Source: an uncultured Blastocatellia bacterium
Lineage (GTDB): Bacteria; Acidobacteriota; Blastocatellia; Chloracidobacteriales; Chloracidobacteriaceae
Assembly: GCA_937934745.1 (NCBI GenBank)
Contig: CALGZC010000038.1
Coordinates: 99,623-163,622 of the forward strand
Length of the DNA stretch: 64,000 nt
Direction: 5' to 3'
Shown here piece after piece: positions 36,453 through 46,353 of this stretch. The position numbers were made by a program, and so were the translations under genes. The notes under the pieces are model-generated. The model saw nothing but the letters and a program-made list of their open reading frames with translations, made no database searches and was not told the origin of the DNA. How positions within the stretch are numbered: position 1 is the first letter of the stretch; every line of letters begins with the position of its first letter.

Positions 36453-37715
36453 ATGTCCCTCAATCTAAATCGTTCGCTTCTGGAGACCGACCCTGAGATT
36501 GCGTGTGCCATTGCCGATGAGACGACACGTCTGGCAGACGGCCTAGAGATGATTGCCTCAGAAAACTATGCCAGTCGCGCTGTGATGGAAGCAGCCGGTT
36601 CGGTAATGACCAACAAATACGCCGAAGGGTATCCAGGACGCCGGTACTACGGCGGATGTGAGTTTGTGGACGTGGTCGAACGGCTCGCCATTGAGCGTGC
36701 GAAACGCCTGTTCGGCGCAGAGCACGTCAACGTTCAACCGCATGCGGGAGCACAGGCGAACTTAGCCGTGTTTCTGGCCGTCCTCAAACCCGGCGATACG
36801 ATCCTGGGGATGGATTTAGCGCATGGTGGGCATTTGACCCACGGCCACCCGCTCAATATTTCCGGTCTGTACTTCAATGTTGTCACCTATGGCGTGAGCC
36901 GCGAGACCGAACAACTGGACTACGCGGCGCTGGCGCAACTTGCCGAAAAACACCGGCCGAAACTCATTATCTGCGGTGCCAGCGCCTATCCGCGCCAGAT
37001 TGATTTTGCCAAGTTTGCCGAAATCGGCCGCGCCGTCGGCGCCCGTGTTCTTGCCGATATTGCGCACATTGCCGGCCTGGTGGCGGCTGGCGAGCATCCA
37101 TCACCGGTCGGTTGTGTGGACTTTGTCACCACCACGACACACAAGACGCTGCGCGGACCGCGCGGCGGGCTGGTCATGTGCCGCGCCGAAGACGCCAAGA
37201 TAATTGATCGGGCAGTATTCCCCGGCGTGCAGGGTGGTCCGCTCATGCACACTATTGCCGCCAAGGCGGTTTGCTTTAAAGAGGCGCTAGAACCGAGTTT
37301 TGTGGAATATCAGCGACAGGTGCGGAAAAACGCCGTCGCCCTGGGTGAAGTGTTGGCGGCGGCCGGCTTCCGACTGGTGACCGGTGGGACGGACAATCAC
37401 CTTGTCCTCGTTGATGTCTTCTCTAAAGGGATTACCGGGAAAGCAGCGGAACAGGCCCTGGAGCGCGCCGGTATCACCGTAAACAAAAACACCATCCCGT
37501 TTGATACCAACCCACCGCTGGTCGGGAGCGGTATTCGCTTGGGAACGCCGGCACTCACGACGCGCGGCATGCGCGAAGACGACCTGCGCTATGTTGGCGA
37601 GCTGATCGTCGAGGTGTTGTCCAACATTGACAATCCGAGTAAGCAGGACAGCGTCCGACGGAAGGTGCGGGAACTGACCCGCGACTTCCCCTTGTACGGG
37701 CATCACGGCTCGTGA
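36453..37715 (+). CDS. glyA: Serine hydroxymethyltransferase
   Basis: A 420-residue PLP enzyme that converts serine and tetrahydrofolate to glycine and 5,10-methylene-THF, the main source of one-carbon units. Features are [20 protein letters not shown], the [16 protein letters not shown] loop, [34 protein letters not shown] and the PLP lysine K231 in [13 protein letters not shown], all in standard order. Length is normal. It directly follows rpiB. After the stop come an 11-base direct repeat and the uvrC gene. No glycine or THF riboswitch was seen, which is expected since it sits second in the operon. Confidence 0.97.
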   Translation: MSLNLNRSLLETDPEIACAIADETTRLADGLEMIASENYASRAVMEAAGSVMTNKYAEGYPGRRYYGGCEFVDVVERLAIERAKRLFGAEHVNVQPHAGAQANLAVFLAVLKPGDTILGMDLAHGGHLTHGHPLNISGLYFNVVTYGVSRETEQLDYAALAQLAEKHRPKLIICGASAYPRQIDFAKFAEIGRAVGARVLADIAHIAGLVAAGEHPSPVGCVDFVTTTTHKTLRGPRGGLVMCRAEDAKIIDRAVFPGVQGGPLMHTIAAKAVCFKEALEPSFVEYQRQVRKNAVALGEVLAAAGFRLVTGGTDNHLVLVDVFSKGITGKAAEQALERAGITVNKNTIPFDTNPPLVGSGIRLGTPALTTRGMREDDLRYVGELIVEVLSNIDNPSKQDSVRRKVRELTRDFPLYGHHGS

Positions 37716-37716
37716 G

Positions 37717-37745
37717 ACCCAAACAACTCACGATACCCAAACAAC
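37717..37745. repeat. Short direct repeat ACCCAAACAAC, two copies
   Basis: Two identical 11-base copies lie at 37717-37727 and 37735-37745, 18 bases apart, just past the glyA stop. The first is also inside an inverted repeat, CGTGAG (37711-37716) and CTCACG (37727-37732). There is no T-run, so it is not a normal terminator. Confidence 0.5.
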
Positions 37746-37850
37746 GACGGCAGACCCGATCCACCCGTGCCATCTGACAGGCGGCGCCCCAGGGGACCTG
37801 CCCGGCCTGCTGCACTCGGTTACGGCTGCCCAAGCTGTTCCCCTACCCCT

Positions 37851-39668
37851 ATGGCCCTTCTTACAGAGAAGTTGTCCACTTTACCGACCGGCCCGGGCTG
37901 TTACTTGCACAAAGACGCGCACGGTACGGTCATCTATGTCGGCAAGGCAAAAAACCTGCGCACCCGCGTCCGCAGCTACTTTCAGTCCGGCCGCCGTCAC
38001 GATCCCAAAACCCAGGAGCTTGTCGCACGTATTCACGACGTTGAGTTTATTGTCACAGACACTGAGATCGAGGCGTTAGTGCTGGAAAGTAACCTGATCA
38101 AACAGTACAAACCGCGCTACAACGTCCTGCTCAAAGACGACAAGCACTACCCCCACCTCAAACTCACGCTCAACGAACCGTTCCCGCGCGTGGTCAAAAC
38201 GCGGCGTGTGCTCAACGACGGCGCGCTTTACCACGGGCCGTACCTGCCTGCCTCGCTGGCGCACCAAACGCTCAAGCTCATCAATCAGATGTTCCAGTTA
38301 CGGACCTGCGACATCGAGATTGACGGCCGGCGTGAGCGACCGTGTTTGGAGTACCATATCAAGCGCTGCCTGGGACCCTGTGTTCGCGAGCTGTGCAGTG
38401 AGACGGAGTATGCCGAGGCCGTTCGCGACGTGCGCCTGTTCTTCGAGGGCAAGAACAAGGAACTCCTGGCCGAGCTTGAGGCGCGGATGCAGCGCGCATC
38501 GGATGAACTGCGCTTTGAGCAGGCGGCGCGCTACCGCGATCAGATTCGTCTCATCGAGCGTCTCCGGGAAACCCAAAAGATGATGCTCAAGGACGCAGCC
38601 GACGTGGATATTTTTGGTTACTTCCGCGATGGCGCACGCCTCACGCTCCAGTTGTTTACCATGCGGGAGGGACGGATCATCGGACGCCGCGAATTCTTCT
38701 GGGAAGACCTGCCGTCCGATGACATGTTCGATGGGCAGGCGTTTCTCGGTGAGGCTCTGACGCAGTACTATGCGCTGGGAAACTACGTACCGCACGAGGT
38801 TCACGCGCCGCATGAATTTGCCGACCGGGATGTGTTAGAGGCGTTTCTGTCGGCGCGCCGGGGCGCGAAAGTACGCATTCTGACGCCGCAGCGTGGACAA
38901 AAGCGCGAGCTGGTCGAGCTAGTCGAGCGCAATGCCCGCCTTGCCTTTGACCAACGGTTTCGGACGCTGAAGCCGGACATGGCAGGGGTGCTTGAGGAGC
39001 TGGCCGATCTGCTAGAACTCCCCCGCTTTCCGGCGCGCATCGAGTGCTTTGACATTTCGCACATTCAAGGCGCCGAAGCGGTTGCATCGCTCGTGGTATT
39101 TGAAAACGGGCAGCCGGCCAAGGAAGCGTACCGCAAGTTTCGGATCAAGACCGCAACCGGCGGGGACGACTTTGCCTCGATGCGTGAGGTTGTCGAGCGT
39201 CGCTATAGACGGCTGCTGCGGGAAGGTAAGCCCCTGCCGGATTTGGTGCTTGTTGACGGCGGCAAAGGACAACTCAGCGCCGCCGCGCAGGCACTGCGTG
39301 CGCTGGACCTGGAGGCGCTGCCGCTGGCCTCCATCGCCAAACGCGAGGAACTCATCTTTATCAAAGGACGGGAAAACGACCCGCTGCGCCTGGAGCGGTA
39401 TTCGCCGGTGTTGCACCTGATTCAGATGCTCCGGGACGAGGCGCATCGCTTTGCCGTGGCGTTTCATCGCCAGCGCCGCACACAGCGGGATTTTGATTCT
39501 GAGCTGTTGGCCATACCGGGGATCGGGCCGAAGCTCAAGAATCGGTTGCTGCGTAATCTGGGCAGCCTTGACAACATCCGCCGCGCTAGCATCGCCGAAC
39601 TGACACCGTTTGTCGGGGCAACGCGCGCCCGCACCATTCGACGCCATTTTCACCCGGAAGAAACGTAG
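37851..39668 (+). CDS. uvrC: UvrABC system protein C
   Basis: A 605-residue nucleotide-excision repair nuclease that cuts the damaged strand on both sides after UvrAB loading. The ATG at 37851 gives the family's usual opening; upstream codons in frame are not conserved. The GIY-YIG nuclease domain (about 10-95) has GPGCYLHKD and VIYVGKAKNLRTRVRSYF. The cysteine-rich insert has CDIEIDGRRERPCLEYHIKR and LGPCVREL, a four-cysteine pattern. The UVR motif (about 205-240) is LEARMQRASDELRFEQAARY. The RNase H-like half has ECFDISHIQGAEAVAS and LVLVDGGKGQLSAA, and the C-terminal helix-hairpin-helix is LLAIPGIGPKLKNRLL. It lies 135 bases after glyA. Confidence 0.96.
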   Translation: MALLTEKLSTLPTGPGCYLHKDAHGTVIYVGKAKNLRTRVRSYFQSGRRHDPKTQELVARIHDVEFIVTDTEIEALVLESNLIKQYKPRYNVLLKDDKHYPHLKLTLNEPFPRVVKTRRVLNDGALYHGPYLPASLAHQTLKLINQMFQLRTCDIEIDGRRERPCLEYHIKRCLGPCVRELCSETEYAEAVRDVRLFFEGKNKELLAELEARMQRASDELRFEQAARYRDQIRLIERLRETQKMMLKDAADVDIFGYFRDGARLTLQLFTMREGRIIGRREFFWEDLPSDDMFDGQAFLGEALTQYYALGNYVPHEVHAPHEFADRDVLEAFLSARRGAKVRILTPQRGQKRELVELVERNARLAFDQRFRTLKPDMAGVLEELADLLELPRFPARIECFDISHIQGAEAVASLVVFENGQPAKEAYRKFRIKTATGGDDFASMREVVERRYRRLLREGKPLPDLVLVDGGKGQLSAAAQALRALDLEALPLASIAKREELIFIKGRENDPLRLERYSPVLHLIQMLRDEAHRFAVAFHRQRRTQRDFDSELLAIPGIGPKLKNRLLRNLGSLDNIRRASIAELTPFVGATRARTIRRHFHPEET

Positions 39669-39859
39669 CCAACGCGCATGCGACGAACCGCGACAAGGGC
39701 CGGCAACAAAGGCTCAAGTTGCGGTTGGTGGTGGCGCGCCGTCTGCCTCTGGAGTCCAGCTAGGTCGCCATCCGCCGGGCCTGCCTGTGCTTCGTCGCCG
39801 CCGCAAGCGGGCAACACCCGCTCTCTACGATCACAGGAGCAGGCGCAGCTTGGAACGGC

Positions 39860-41134
39860 TCACGGGCGTGTTTGTCCATCGCCAAAGACGACGAATTTCT
39901 GCGTTGTCAGCTCCCGTGCACCCATCGGCCCAAAAGCGTGGAGCTTAGTCGTGCTGATGCCGATCTCTGCCCCCAGGCCGAGTTGCTGGCCGTCGGCAAA
40001 GCGCGTCGAGGCGTTGACCAGGACGGTTGACGAATTGACATCGCGGATAAAACGCATCGCCGTGGCATAGTCGCCGGTGATAATCGCCTCGGTATGGTTC
40101 GAGCCGTACGTCCGAATGTGGGCGACGGCTTCGGTGTAGTCGGCAACCACTTTGACGGCCAGGATGTGGTCCAAAAACTCGCAGCCGAAATCGGAGGGTT
40201 GTGCGGCAACGACCTTCTCCGAAGCAAAGCCCTGTTCGCACAGTGCCCGGCGCGTCTGCTCGCAGGCGCGCAACTCGATGCCGGCCGCGACCAGCGCCTG
40301 GGCCACCGGCAACAGACAGCGTGCGACGGCGGCCGCGTGAACCAAGAGCGTCTCCGTTGCGTTGCAGGTCGCCGGCCGCTGCGCTTTGGCGTTGACGACG
40401 ACCGGTACGGCCAGGGCCGGGTCGGCCGTTGCGTCGAGATAGGTGTGACACACGCCCTCGAAATGCTTAATGACCGGAATCCGCGAGTGTTCGGCGACGA
40501 AGCGAATCAGTTCCTTGCCGCCGCGCGGAATGACCAGATCAATCAGATTGTCAAAGGTCAGCAGCTCGGCGACGACGGCGCGGTCCGGCGTCGGAATGAC
40601 CGTGATCAGGGCCGGCGGGAGTTCGCGCCGCGCCAACACCTCGCCCATCACCTGCCCCAGCGCCTGATTGGAATGCAACGCTTCCGAACCGCCGCGCAAG
40701 ATAACGGCGTTACCCGCCTTGAGACACAGGGCCGCCGCGTCAACGGTGACGTTCGGGCGCGATTCGTAAATGATGGCGATGACGCCCAGCGGGATGCGCA
40801 TGCGTCCGACAAGCAGGCCGTTTGGTCGCCGCTTGAGTTCGCTGATTTCACCGATCGGATCGGGCTGCGCGGCGATCTCGCGCACGCCGTCGATCATGGC
40901 ATCCAGGGTTTTGTCGGTCAGTGCCAATCGGTCACGCAGCGGGGCAGCTAACCCGGCGCGTTCGGCTGCGGCAAGGTCTGCAGCGTTGGCGGCTTGCAGC
41001 TCGGCGCGGCGCGCATCAAGGGCATCTGCGATAGCCAGAAGCGTTTGCGCTTTGGTTTGGGCATCCAGCGCTGCCGCGACGGAAGCGGCTTGCTTAGCGG
41101 CGGTTACGTGGCGGCGGAGGTCAAACATCGCCAT
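39860..41134 (-). CDS. proA: Gamma-glutamyl phosphate reductase
   Basis: A 424-residue aldehyde-dehydrogenase-superfamily enzyme that reduces gamma-glutamyl phosphate to glutamate semialdehyde, the second step of proline synthesis. Characteristic segments are LKRRPNGLLVGRMRIPLGVI, IIYESRPNVTVDAAALCLKA, NAVILRGGSEALHSNQAL, LVIPRGGKELIRFVAEHS, PVIKHFEGVCHTYLDA and the catalytic cysteine in RPATCNATETLLVH, then GLGAEIGISTTKLHAFGPMG. Length is normal. The partner kinase gene proB is not adjacent. It starts 2 bases after the gene before it and ends the tightly spaced minus-strand run of 48.6-39.9 kb. Confidence 0.96.
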   Translation of the reverse strand: MAMFDLRRHVTAAKQAASVAAALDAQTKAQTLLAIADALDARRAELQAANAADLAAAERAGLAAPLRDRLALTDKTLDAMIDGVREIAAQPDPIGEISELKRRPNGLLVGRMRIPLGVIAIIYESRPNVTVDAAALCLKAGNAVILRGGSEALHSNQALGQVMGEVLARRELPPALITVIPTPDRAVVAELLTFDNLIDLVIPRGGKELIRFVAEHSRIPVIKHFEGVCHTYLDATADPALAVPVVVNAKAQRPATCNATETLLVHAAAVARCLLPVAQALVAAGIELRACEQTRRALCEQGFASEKVVAAQPSDFGCEFLDHILAVKVVADYTEAVAHIRTYGSNHTEAIITGDYATAMRFIRDVNSSTVLVNASTRFADGQQLGLGAEIGISTTKLHAFGPMGARELTTQKFVVFGDGQTRP

Positions 41135-41136
41135 GG

Positions 41137-41985
41137 TCAGCTCAGCAGGCCCAGGGCGCGCAGGTCGGCGCGCGGTTCATCAAAGGAACACGAGCCGTAC
41201 GAGCGGCAGAACTCCCGGCGCGCGGTCTGGATTTGCTCCGTTGTCAGGGATTGGCAGTGCCAGGTGACGCCGGCCTCATCAAACTGGAAGTTAGCCACCT
41301 CCTCCTCACCCAGGACACGCTCGACACTGTCTGGCGCCATGCCATGCCAGGCAAAAGCTGCCGCCAGGAACACATTGAGAAAGCCGTGCATCGCCGCGTG
41401 CGGACTGCCTGTGTCCTCGGTCAATGGATGAACGGCGCGGATCGGGTGGTGCAGGCCGGCGGTTGCCTTGAACGGCACACGCCAGTCGGCGGCGCGAAGA
41501 ATAAAGCTCACGACGGTTTCAAGGTCCAGAAAGGCGTCCGGCATCATCCCACCGGTACGGATTTTAGCTCCAGCGCCCAGCTCGCGCAGCGTCGCCCACA
41601 TAACCTCCCGCTCATCAGCCGGGTTCAACTCGACAAAGAGCATGGTCGGCTGCCAGCGCTCAACCAACTGGCGAACGACCGCCGGCTCATCGGCCTTGGC
41701 TTCAACCGAAAGGATGTGCAGCCCGGCCGGCGGCATATCCTCCGGCGTAACCAGCAAGCTGACCGGTACGTGGCTCGGGTGGGCGCCGGTCTCTGCCAGC
41801 GCAGTGGTGAAAGCCTCAGCCTGGTGGGCCGGGAGCACAAAAGAGCCCAGCATCCAGTTGTCCGGCAGGGCCTGATAGCGCCGGTAGTTGCGAACCGTTG
41901 TCGGCAGGTCGAGCGCGGCCGGCGGAAACAACCCGGCGTAATCAATGCTGTGTGACAGGAGGGCACGCAGGGAAGCAGTTGTCAT
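41137..41985 (-). CDS. Conserved protein of unknown function, barrel-like
   Basis: A 282-residue soluble protein I do not recognise by name. It opens LRALLSHSIDYAGLFPPAAL, has alternating strand-helix units (HVPVSLLVTPEDMPPAGLHI; PTMLFVELNPADEREVMWAT; GAKIRTGGMMPDAFLDLETV; RVPFKATAGLHHPIRAVHPL), and ends in a mostly helical stretch. The strand order with KIRTGG and KATAGLHH resembles a TIM barrel of the deoxyribose-phosphate aldolase or enolase type, but no catalytic signature is firm. Its start overlaps the 3' end of the upstream esterase gene by 44 bases and it sits 2 bases before proA, so translation of the three is probably coupled. Confidence 0.65.
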   Translation of the reverse strand: MTTASLRALLSHSIDYAGLFPPAALDLPTTVRNYRRYQALPDNWMLGSFVLPAHQAEAFTTALAETGAHPSHVPVSLLVTPEDMPPAGLHILSVEAKADEPAVVRQLVERWQPTMLFVELNPADEREVMWATLRELGAGAKIRTGGMMPDAFLDLETVVSFILRAADWRVPFKATAGLHHPIRAVHPLTEDTGSPHAAMHGFLNVFLAAAFAWHGMAPDSVERVLGEEEVANFQFDEAGVTWHCQSLTTEQIQTARREFCRSYGSCSFDEPRADLRALGLLS

Positions 41986-42961
41986 GGCGAGAACTCAGTA
42001 GCAGAGGCTGTGATGAGAAAGCATGTTGGTTGACGACACGCCGCGCGAAGGCTGCCGTTTGCGCCAGCGTCCGCCGCCCCTCTGGGATGAGGCGGCAGAA
42101 CAGCGGCCAGACGTGCGGTAGGTCATCTTCAATGCGCAACTCAACCGGAACACCGGCCGCGCGCGCGCGCTCGGCCAGGCGCCGGGCATCATCCAACAGA
42201 ACTTCACTGGAACTGGCGAAAATCAACAGCGGCGGCAACCTCGTCAGATCGGCGTAGAGTGGCGACACCAGGGGGTGGTCGGGCGGCGTGTCGCCGGCGT
42301 AAATCCGCCCGGCAAGCCGAATACCCGCGCCGTAAAACATCACGTCGCGTTCGGTATTGGTTTCAAGTGTCTGACCCGTCCCGGCCAGGTCGGTCCAGGG
42401 CGAGTACAGTACAGCGCCCGCCGGAAGCGGCACACCCAACTCGCGGACGCGAACCAGCGTTGATAACACCAAGCCGCCACCGGCCGAGTCGCCTGCCAGG
42501 ATCAGGCGGTGGGGGGCAGTCCCCTGCGTTTCAACCAGCCACCGGTAAGCAGCCACGGCATCATCGAGTGCTGCCGGAAAGCGGTGCTCGGGAGCCAACC
42601 GGTAATCGAGTGCAAAAACGCGTCCACGCAACAACGTGGCCAGCGTCACCGTGATAGGGCGATGGGTCTGTGGAGAGCAGGTGACGTACCCGCCGCCGTG
42701 CAGGTACAGCACCGTTACCGGTGGGTAGTCTGTCTTCCACGCCAGCCATTCACCACGCACGGCGTCGCCATCCAGGGTGGACAATGAGACCGCGCAAATG
42801 CGCAGACCATCGGGGATGGTCGGCAACACATAGCCGGGCATGTGCCCGAGCTTTTGGCGTGCCTGACGCACAATCTGCGCCTCGTCATCATCGGGTGTCG
42901 GCTTACGTTTGATCTTGAAGGCGATGAAACGTGACAGCGCAGCGGCTTGCCAACTTGCCAT
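41942..42961 (-). CDS. Alpha/beta hydrolase fold-3 esterase (hormone-sensitive lipase family)
   Basis: A 339-residue carboxylesterase from the ATG at 42961, which has AAGGAG about 12 bases upstream; a longer frame to 43111 is less likely. The HSL family oxyanion motif HGGGYVTCSPQTH and the nucleophile elbow GDSAGGGLVLS are clear. The acid/base pair is expected in LIFASSSEVLLDDA and DDLPHVWPLF near 300. Family members hydrolyse short acyl esters and small lipids. There is no signal peptide. Its last 44 bases overlap the next gene, which leaves a C-terminal tail (LSSRHDNCFPACPP) not typical of the family. Confidence 0.87.
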   Translation of the reverse strand: MASWQAAALSRFIAFKIKRKPTPDDDEAQIVRQARQKLGHMPGYVLPTIPDGLRICAVSLSTLDGDAVRGEWLAWKTDYPPVTVLYLHGGGYVTCSPQTHRPITVTLATLLRGRVFALDYRLAPEHRFPAALDDAVAAYRWLVETQGTAPHRLILAGDSAGGGLVLSTLVRVRELGVPLPAGAVLYSPWTDLAGTGQTLETNTERDVMFYGAGIRLAGRIYAGDTPPDHPLVSPLYADLTRLPPLLIFASSSEVLLDDARRLAERARAAGVPVELRIEDDLPHVWPLFCRLIPEGRRTLAQTAAFARRVVNQHAFSSQPLLLSSRHDNCFPACPPVTQH

Positions 42962-43058
42962 TGTGATTCGACACTCCTTGAGCAGGATCGACCCCACCGG
43001 CCGCTCCACCAACCAAGTCACATGGGCAACCATACTTGATTTGCGCTGCCAGGTGAAC

Positions 43059-44168
43059 TCAGCTTGGCTGCCCGGACAGCGCGCAAAACGGCTGCCCTGC
43101 CGGCTGCTCATGGGTCAGGCAGTGCAGCGTGCCGAGTCCCCAGACCAAATCCACGGCATGAATGCCGCATACCTCGCGGTCGGGAAAACACTCGCTCAGG
43201 ATGCCCAGCGCCACGCGGTCGTTAGGATCGTTGAATGTCGGCACCAACACTAACTCGTTGGCAATGTAGAAGTTCGCGTAACTGGCCGGGAGGCGTTGCC
43301 CATTGAGCGTCAGCGGCCGCGGCATCGGTAGGCGAATGATTTCGGGACGCGAGCCGTCAGGCAGGCGGAAAGACTGCGCGCGCTCGTAGTTTTCCTTGAG
43401 CGCCGCATAGTTGGCATCGCCGGGATGCGTCTCATCGCACAACACAATGGTCGTCGGATTGACAAACCGCGCCAGGTCGTCCACGTGACCATGCGTATCG
43501 TCCCCGGCGATCCCGCGCCCAAGCCACCAAACGGTGCCGACGCCCAGCGTATCGCGCAGGACGGCCTCGATTTCCATTCGGGATAGATGCGGATTTCGCG
43601 GCTGTACGGCGGTGTCGAGTAAACATTCCTCGGTCGTCATCACGACGCCCTGGCCGTTGACATCAATCGCCCCGCCTTCGAGGACAAAGGGCTGCCCGGC
43701 GGCGTGGGGGACATACACGCGACAGCCAAGCGCCTTGGCCAAGCGCAGCGCCAACTCGTCGTCGAGCCGGAAATTAGGGTACTTGGCCCAGGCGTTGAAG
43801 CGAAACTTGCAAATGGCCAGCTCGCGCGTTTCGCCTTCATCGCGCGTGATGAAGATCGGTCCCGTGTCGCGCAGCCAGGCGCGATTGACGGGTTGGCGGA
43901 AACATCGTATCCGCTCAACGTTCGCGCCGACGCGGCGCAGCAGGGCGCGGGCGCGCATCTCCGTGGCGGCGTCGTGGACGACCACGTTCACCGGCTGGCG
44001 GTCGGCCAGCTTGCGGATGATCTCCCCGTAGGCCCACCGGACCGATTGCAGCTTGCCAGGGTAGTCGGAGCGATTGTGCGGAAAGGCCAGCCACGTGGCG
44101 GCCTGCGGCTCCCACTCGGCCGGGTGTCGAAAGCCCAGGGCCGCCGGAACGGCGTCAAGAATCTCCAT
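43059..44168 (-). CDS. aguA: Agmatine deiminase
   Basis: A 369-residue peptidyl-arginine-deiminase-type enzyme that converts agmatine to N-carbamoylputrescine and ammonia. Visible active-site segments are RAWLRDTGPIFITRD, KFRFNAWAKYPNFRLDD, FVLEGGAIDVNGQGVVMTTE, WWLGRGIAGDDTHGHVDDLA and the nucleophile C350 in VWGLGTLHCLTHEQPAG. With aguB two genes upstream it completes the route from agmatine to putrescine. No arginine decarboxylase (the source of agmatine) is in the window. The start codon lies inside the end of the phosphatase gene (14-base overlap), so translation is coupled. Confidence 0.95.
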   Translation of the reverse strand: MEILDAVPAALGFRHPAEWEPQAATWLAFPHNRSDYPGKLQSVRWAYGEIIRKLADRQPVNVVVHDAATEMRARALLRRVGANVERIRCFRQPVNRAWLRDTGPIFITRDEGETRELAICKFRFNAWAKYPNFRLDDELALRLAKALGCRVYVPHAAGQPFVLEGGAIDVNGQGVVMTTEECLLDTAVQPRNPHLSRMEIEAVLRDTLGVGTVWWLGRGIAGDDTHGHVDDLARFVNPTTIVLCDETHPGDANYAALKENYERAQSFRLPDGSRPEIIRLPMPRPLTLNGQRLPASYANFYIANELVLVPTFNDPNDRVALGILSECFPDREVCGIHAVDLVWGLGTLHCLTHEQPAGQPFCALSGQPS

Positions 44169-46353
44169 GAGCGGTTGTCACCTCTCCATTCAAATAGCGG
44201 GCCAGGCCGTGACCAAGGCGCGCGCCGACCACGGTAATGTCGTCGCGCTGCGCCGCGCCGCCGGCATGCCGCGCCAGGCAGGCTTCGAGCATCGCCTGCT
44301 GCTGCGCTGCCGGTTGCGCCCAGATTTCCTCCAAGAGCCTGATGAGCGAGCGGGTCTTAAAACGCTTGCCGTCCGCGCTTGGCTGATCGGCGAAGCCATC
44401 GGTTGCAAGATAGATCATGGCATTCGGCGCGACCGCCACGGCGGCGTTTTCAAACCGCCGCGCCTTGCGCGCCCGCCCCCCAATTGGGTGGCGCGCGCCG
44501 GGGTATTCGGTAACGCGACCGTCCGCGACGACATACAGCGGCCGCCGCGCCCCGGCAAATGTCACGCCCTCGGCGCTGAACCGGCACACGCCGATGTCCA
44601 TGCCATCGTCCACGCGGCTGTCGCCCGCGCCCGCCCCATGCTGGTTGCTCTGCTTGAGCGCGCGCTGCACGCCGGCATCCAGTTCGGTCAGAATGCGCGC
44701 CGGGTCGTCCACGCCGCGCTCGACCACGATCTGGTTGAGCAGGTCATTGCCGATGAAGGCCATGAACGCCCCGGGGACGCCGTGGCCGGTGCAGTCGGCG
44801 ACGATGAGCAGGCAAGCGGCGTCGGTCTGGTGAAACCAGTAGAAGTCGCCTGAGACAATGTCGCGCGGCTTCCACAAGACGAAGACCTCGGCAAAGCCCC
44901 GCCGCATGTCATCGAGCGCCGGCAAGATCGCCTGCTGCATGGTCTGGGCGTAGCGCAGGCTGTCTTCGATGTCCTGGTTTTTGCTTTCCAGCTCGTCGCG
45001 CTGGCGGCGAACTTCGGCCGTCCGCTCGGCGACCGCGCTTTCGAGGTTGCGGTTGGCCGCTTCGATTTCGTCCCGGTAGCGCCGCGCGACCGTCACCGCC
45101 ATGGCGAGCAGAAAGTAGCTGAAGCTGACATCCACCGCATAGTTGAACGAGCCATGGAAGACCCACCTGGCCCAGCTTTCCTCGCTGACGCCCAGCGCGC
45201 TCAGCGCCAGGCGCGCGACTTGGATGGCTTCCGCTCCGGCGATGAGGCTGATGGCCAGCCGAAGCGTCTGCGCTTCGGCAACGCCTTGGCGGGCGAGGCG
45301 CACAATTTGCGCGGCGACGGGCAGCAGCAGGGACAGCACGGACGCCGCGAAGAGCGGCTGATTGACGGATTGCGACAGCGCCCAGCTCGGAAACGCCAGC
45401 GTTCCGGCAATGCAGGCGACTTGGCTGGCTTGATGCCACCGCGCCCATCGCGGCATCGGTCGTCTGAGAAAGCTATAAATGAACGCCGCGCCGCCGAGGA
45501 GTTGCGCATGGACGCTCACCGCATTGAGCAGGCGGTAGGCGGTTGGGGAGAAGTGGTCGGTCAGCGCGCTGGAAATCGAAAGCGAATTGACCGCATAGCC
45601 CAGCGCCACGATGCCGAGCCAAAGATACTCGGCGCAATCCTTCTTATGCCCGTAAGCGAATAGGTTGCCATACAAATACAGGTGATAGAGCGCGAAGAAG
45701 GCGAAGGCGAAGACAAAGCTCAGGCGCGCGACATCGCGCCGCATGGCTTCGGCGCGGCGCTGCGCGACCTCGCTTGCCAGGCGGTTGACATCGCCGAGTT
45801 GCGCGCCCAGAAACGCGACGCTGTTTTCGAGCATCCCTGACCGCTCGCGCGCGCGAATGGCGATCACCAGGCGACCGTCCGGGCGCAACGCTTCGGCCGG
45901 GATCGCGATGGGCGGCTGGAAGCGGCCGTCCGGGAAGCGCGGCTGCGGAGCGACTTTGCCATACTGTCCGACGCGCTCGCCGTTGACGTAAGCCTCATAG
46001 GCGCAGACAGACGCCAGGTGGAACGGGCGAATGCCCGGCCGATGGGCGTTGATGACCGTAACCTCGGCGCGGTACCAGCCCAGCCCGAGCCGCGGCCCGT
46101 TGGGAAAGCGCGGTCCCGGCGTCAGGTCAAGCAGCGCCCAGTCTGCGTCGTCGAAATCCGGCGCGGCCCAGGCGGGATTGTCGCCGGACCGGTACTTCCA
46201 CCGGTACAGCGTGGTCGGCTGGTCGAGATCGAGCGGGCCGTCCTCCGACGCGCCGCGCCCAAAAGCGGGCGGTCCCAGCAGGCAGGCTGCCGCCAGGCCG
46301 AGCCACAGCCAGCCCCAGAGGGCAAGGCGGCAGCCAGTCAGGAATCCGGTCAT
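44155..46353 (-). CDS. 7TM receptor-type SpoIIE/PP2C protein phosphatase
   Basis: A 732-residue membrane signalling protein. After a signal segment (about 1-32) there is an extracytoplasmic beta-sandwich (about 45-190) with YRWKYRSGDNPAWAAPDFDD and VCAYEAYVNGERVGQYGKV, a 7TMR-DISM-type sensor pattern. Seven or so membrane spans follow (about 215-430), then a coiled coil (EIEAANRNLESAVAERTAEV onward). The C-terminal domain is a SpoIIE/RsbU-type PP2C phosphatase with metal aspartates in IVSGDFYWF, IVADCTGHGVPGAF and AAQRDDITVVGARL. Such proteins usually dephosphorylate anti-sigma-factor antagonists. Here the gene is placed between aguB and aguA: its ATG overlaps the aguB stop by 4 bases and its end overlaps aguA by 14. 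No anti-sigma pair is nearby, so the target is unknown. Confidence 0.9.
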   Translation of the reverse strand: MTGFLTGCRLALWGWLWLGLAAACLLGPPAFGRGASEDGPLDLDQPTTLYRWKYRSGDNPAWAAPDFDDADWALLDLTPGPRFPNGPRLGLGWYRAEVTVINAHRPGIRPFHLASVCAYEAYVNGERVGQYGKVAPQPRFPDGRFQPPIAIPAEALRPDGRLVIAIRARERSGMLENSVAFLGAQLGDVNRLASEVAQRRAEAMRRDVARLSFVFAFAFFALYHLYLYGNLFAYGHKKDCAEYLWLGIVALGYAVNSLSISSALTDHFSPTAYRLLNAVSVHAQLLGGAAFIYSFLRRPMPRWARWHQASQVACIAGTLAFPSWALSQSVNQPLFAASVLSLLLPVAAQIVRLARQGVAEAQTLRLAISLIAGAEAIQVARLALSALGVSEESWARWVFHGSFNYAVDVSFSYFLLAMAVTVARRYRDEIEAANRNLESAVAERTAEVRRQRDELESKNQDIEDSLRYAQTMQQAILPALDDMRRGFAEVFVLWKPRDIVSGDFYWFHQTDAACLLIVADCTGHGVPGAFMAFIGNDLLNQIVVERGVDDPARILTELDAGVQRALKQSNQHGAGAGDSRVDDGMDIGVCRFSAEGVTFAGARRPLYVVADGRVTEYPGARHPIGGRARKARRFENAAVAVAPNAMIYLATDGFADQPSADGKRFKTRSLIRLLEEIWAQPAAQQQAMLEACLARHAGGAAQRDDITVVGARLGHGLARYLNGEVTTAHGDS

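Noticed and set aside
40094..40951. 285-codon plus-strand frame opposite proA
   Set aside because: Antisense to a full-length, motif-complete proA; composition (arginine, glutamine, glycine) typical of a shadow frame.
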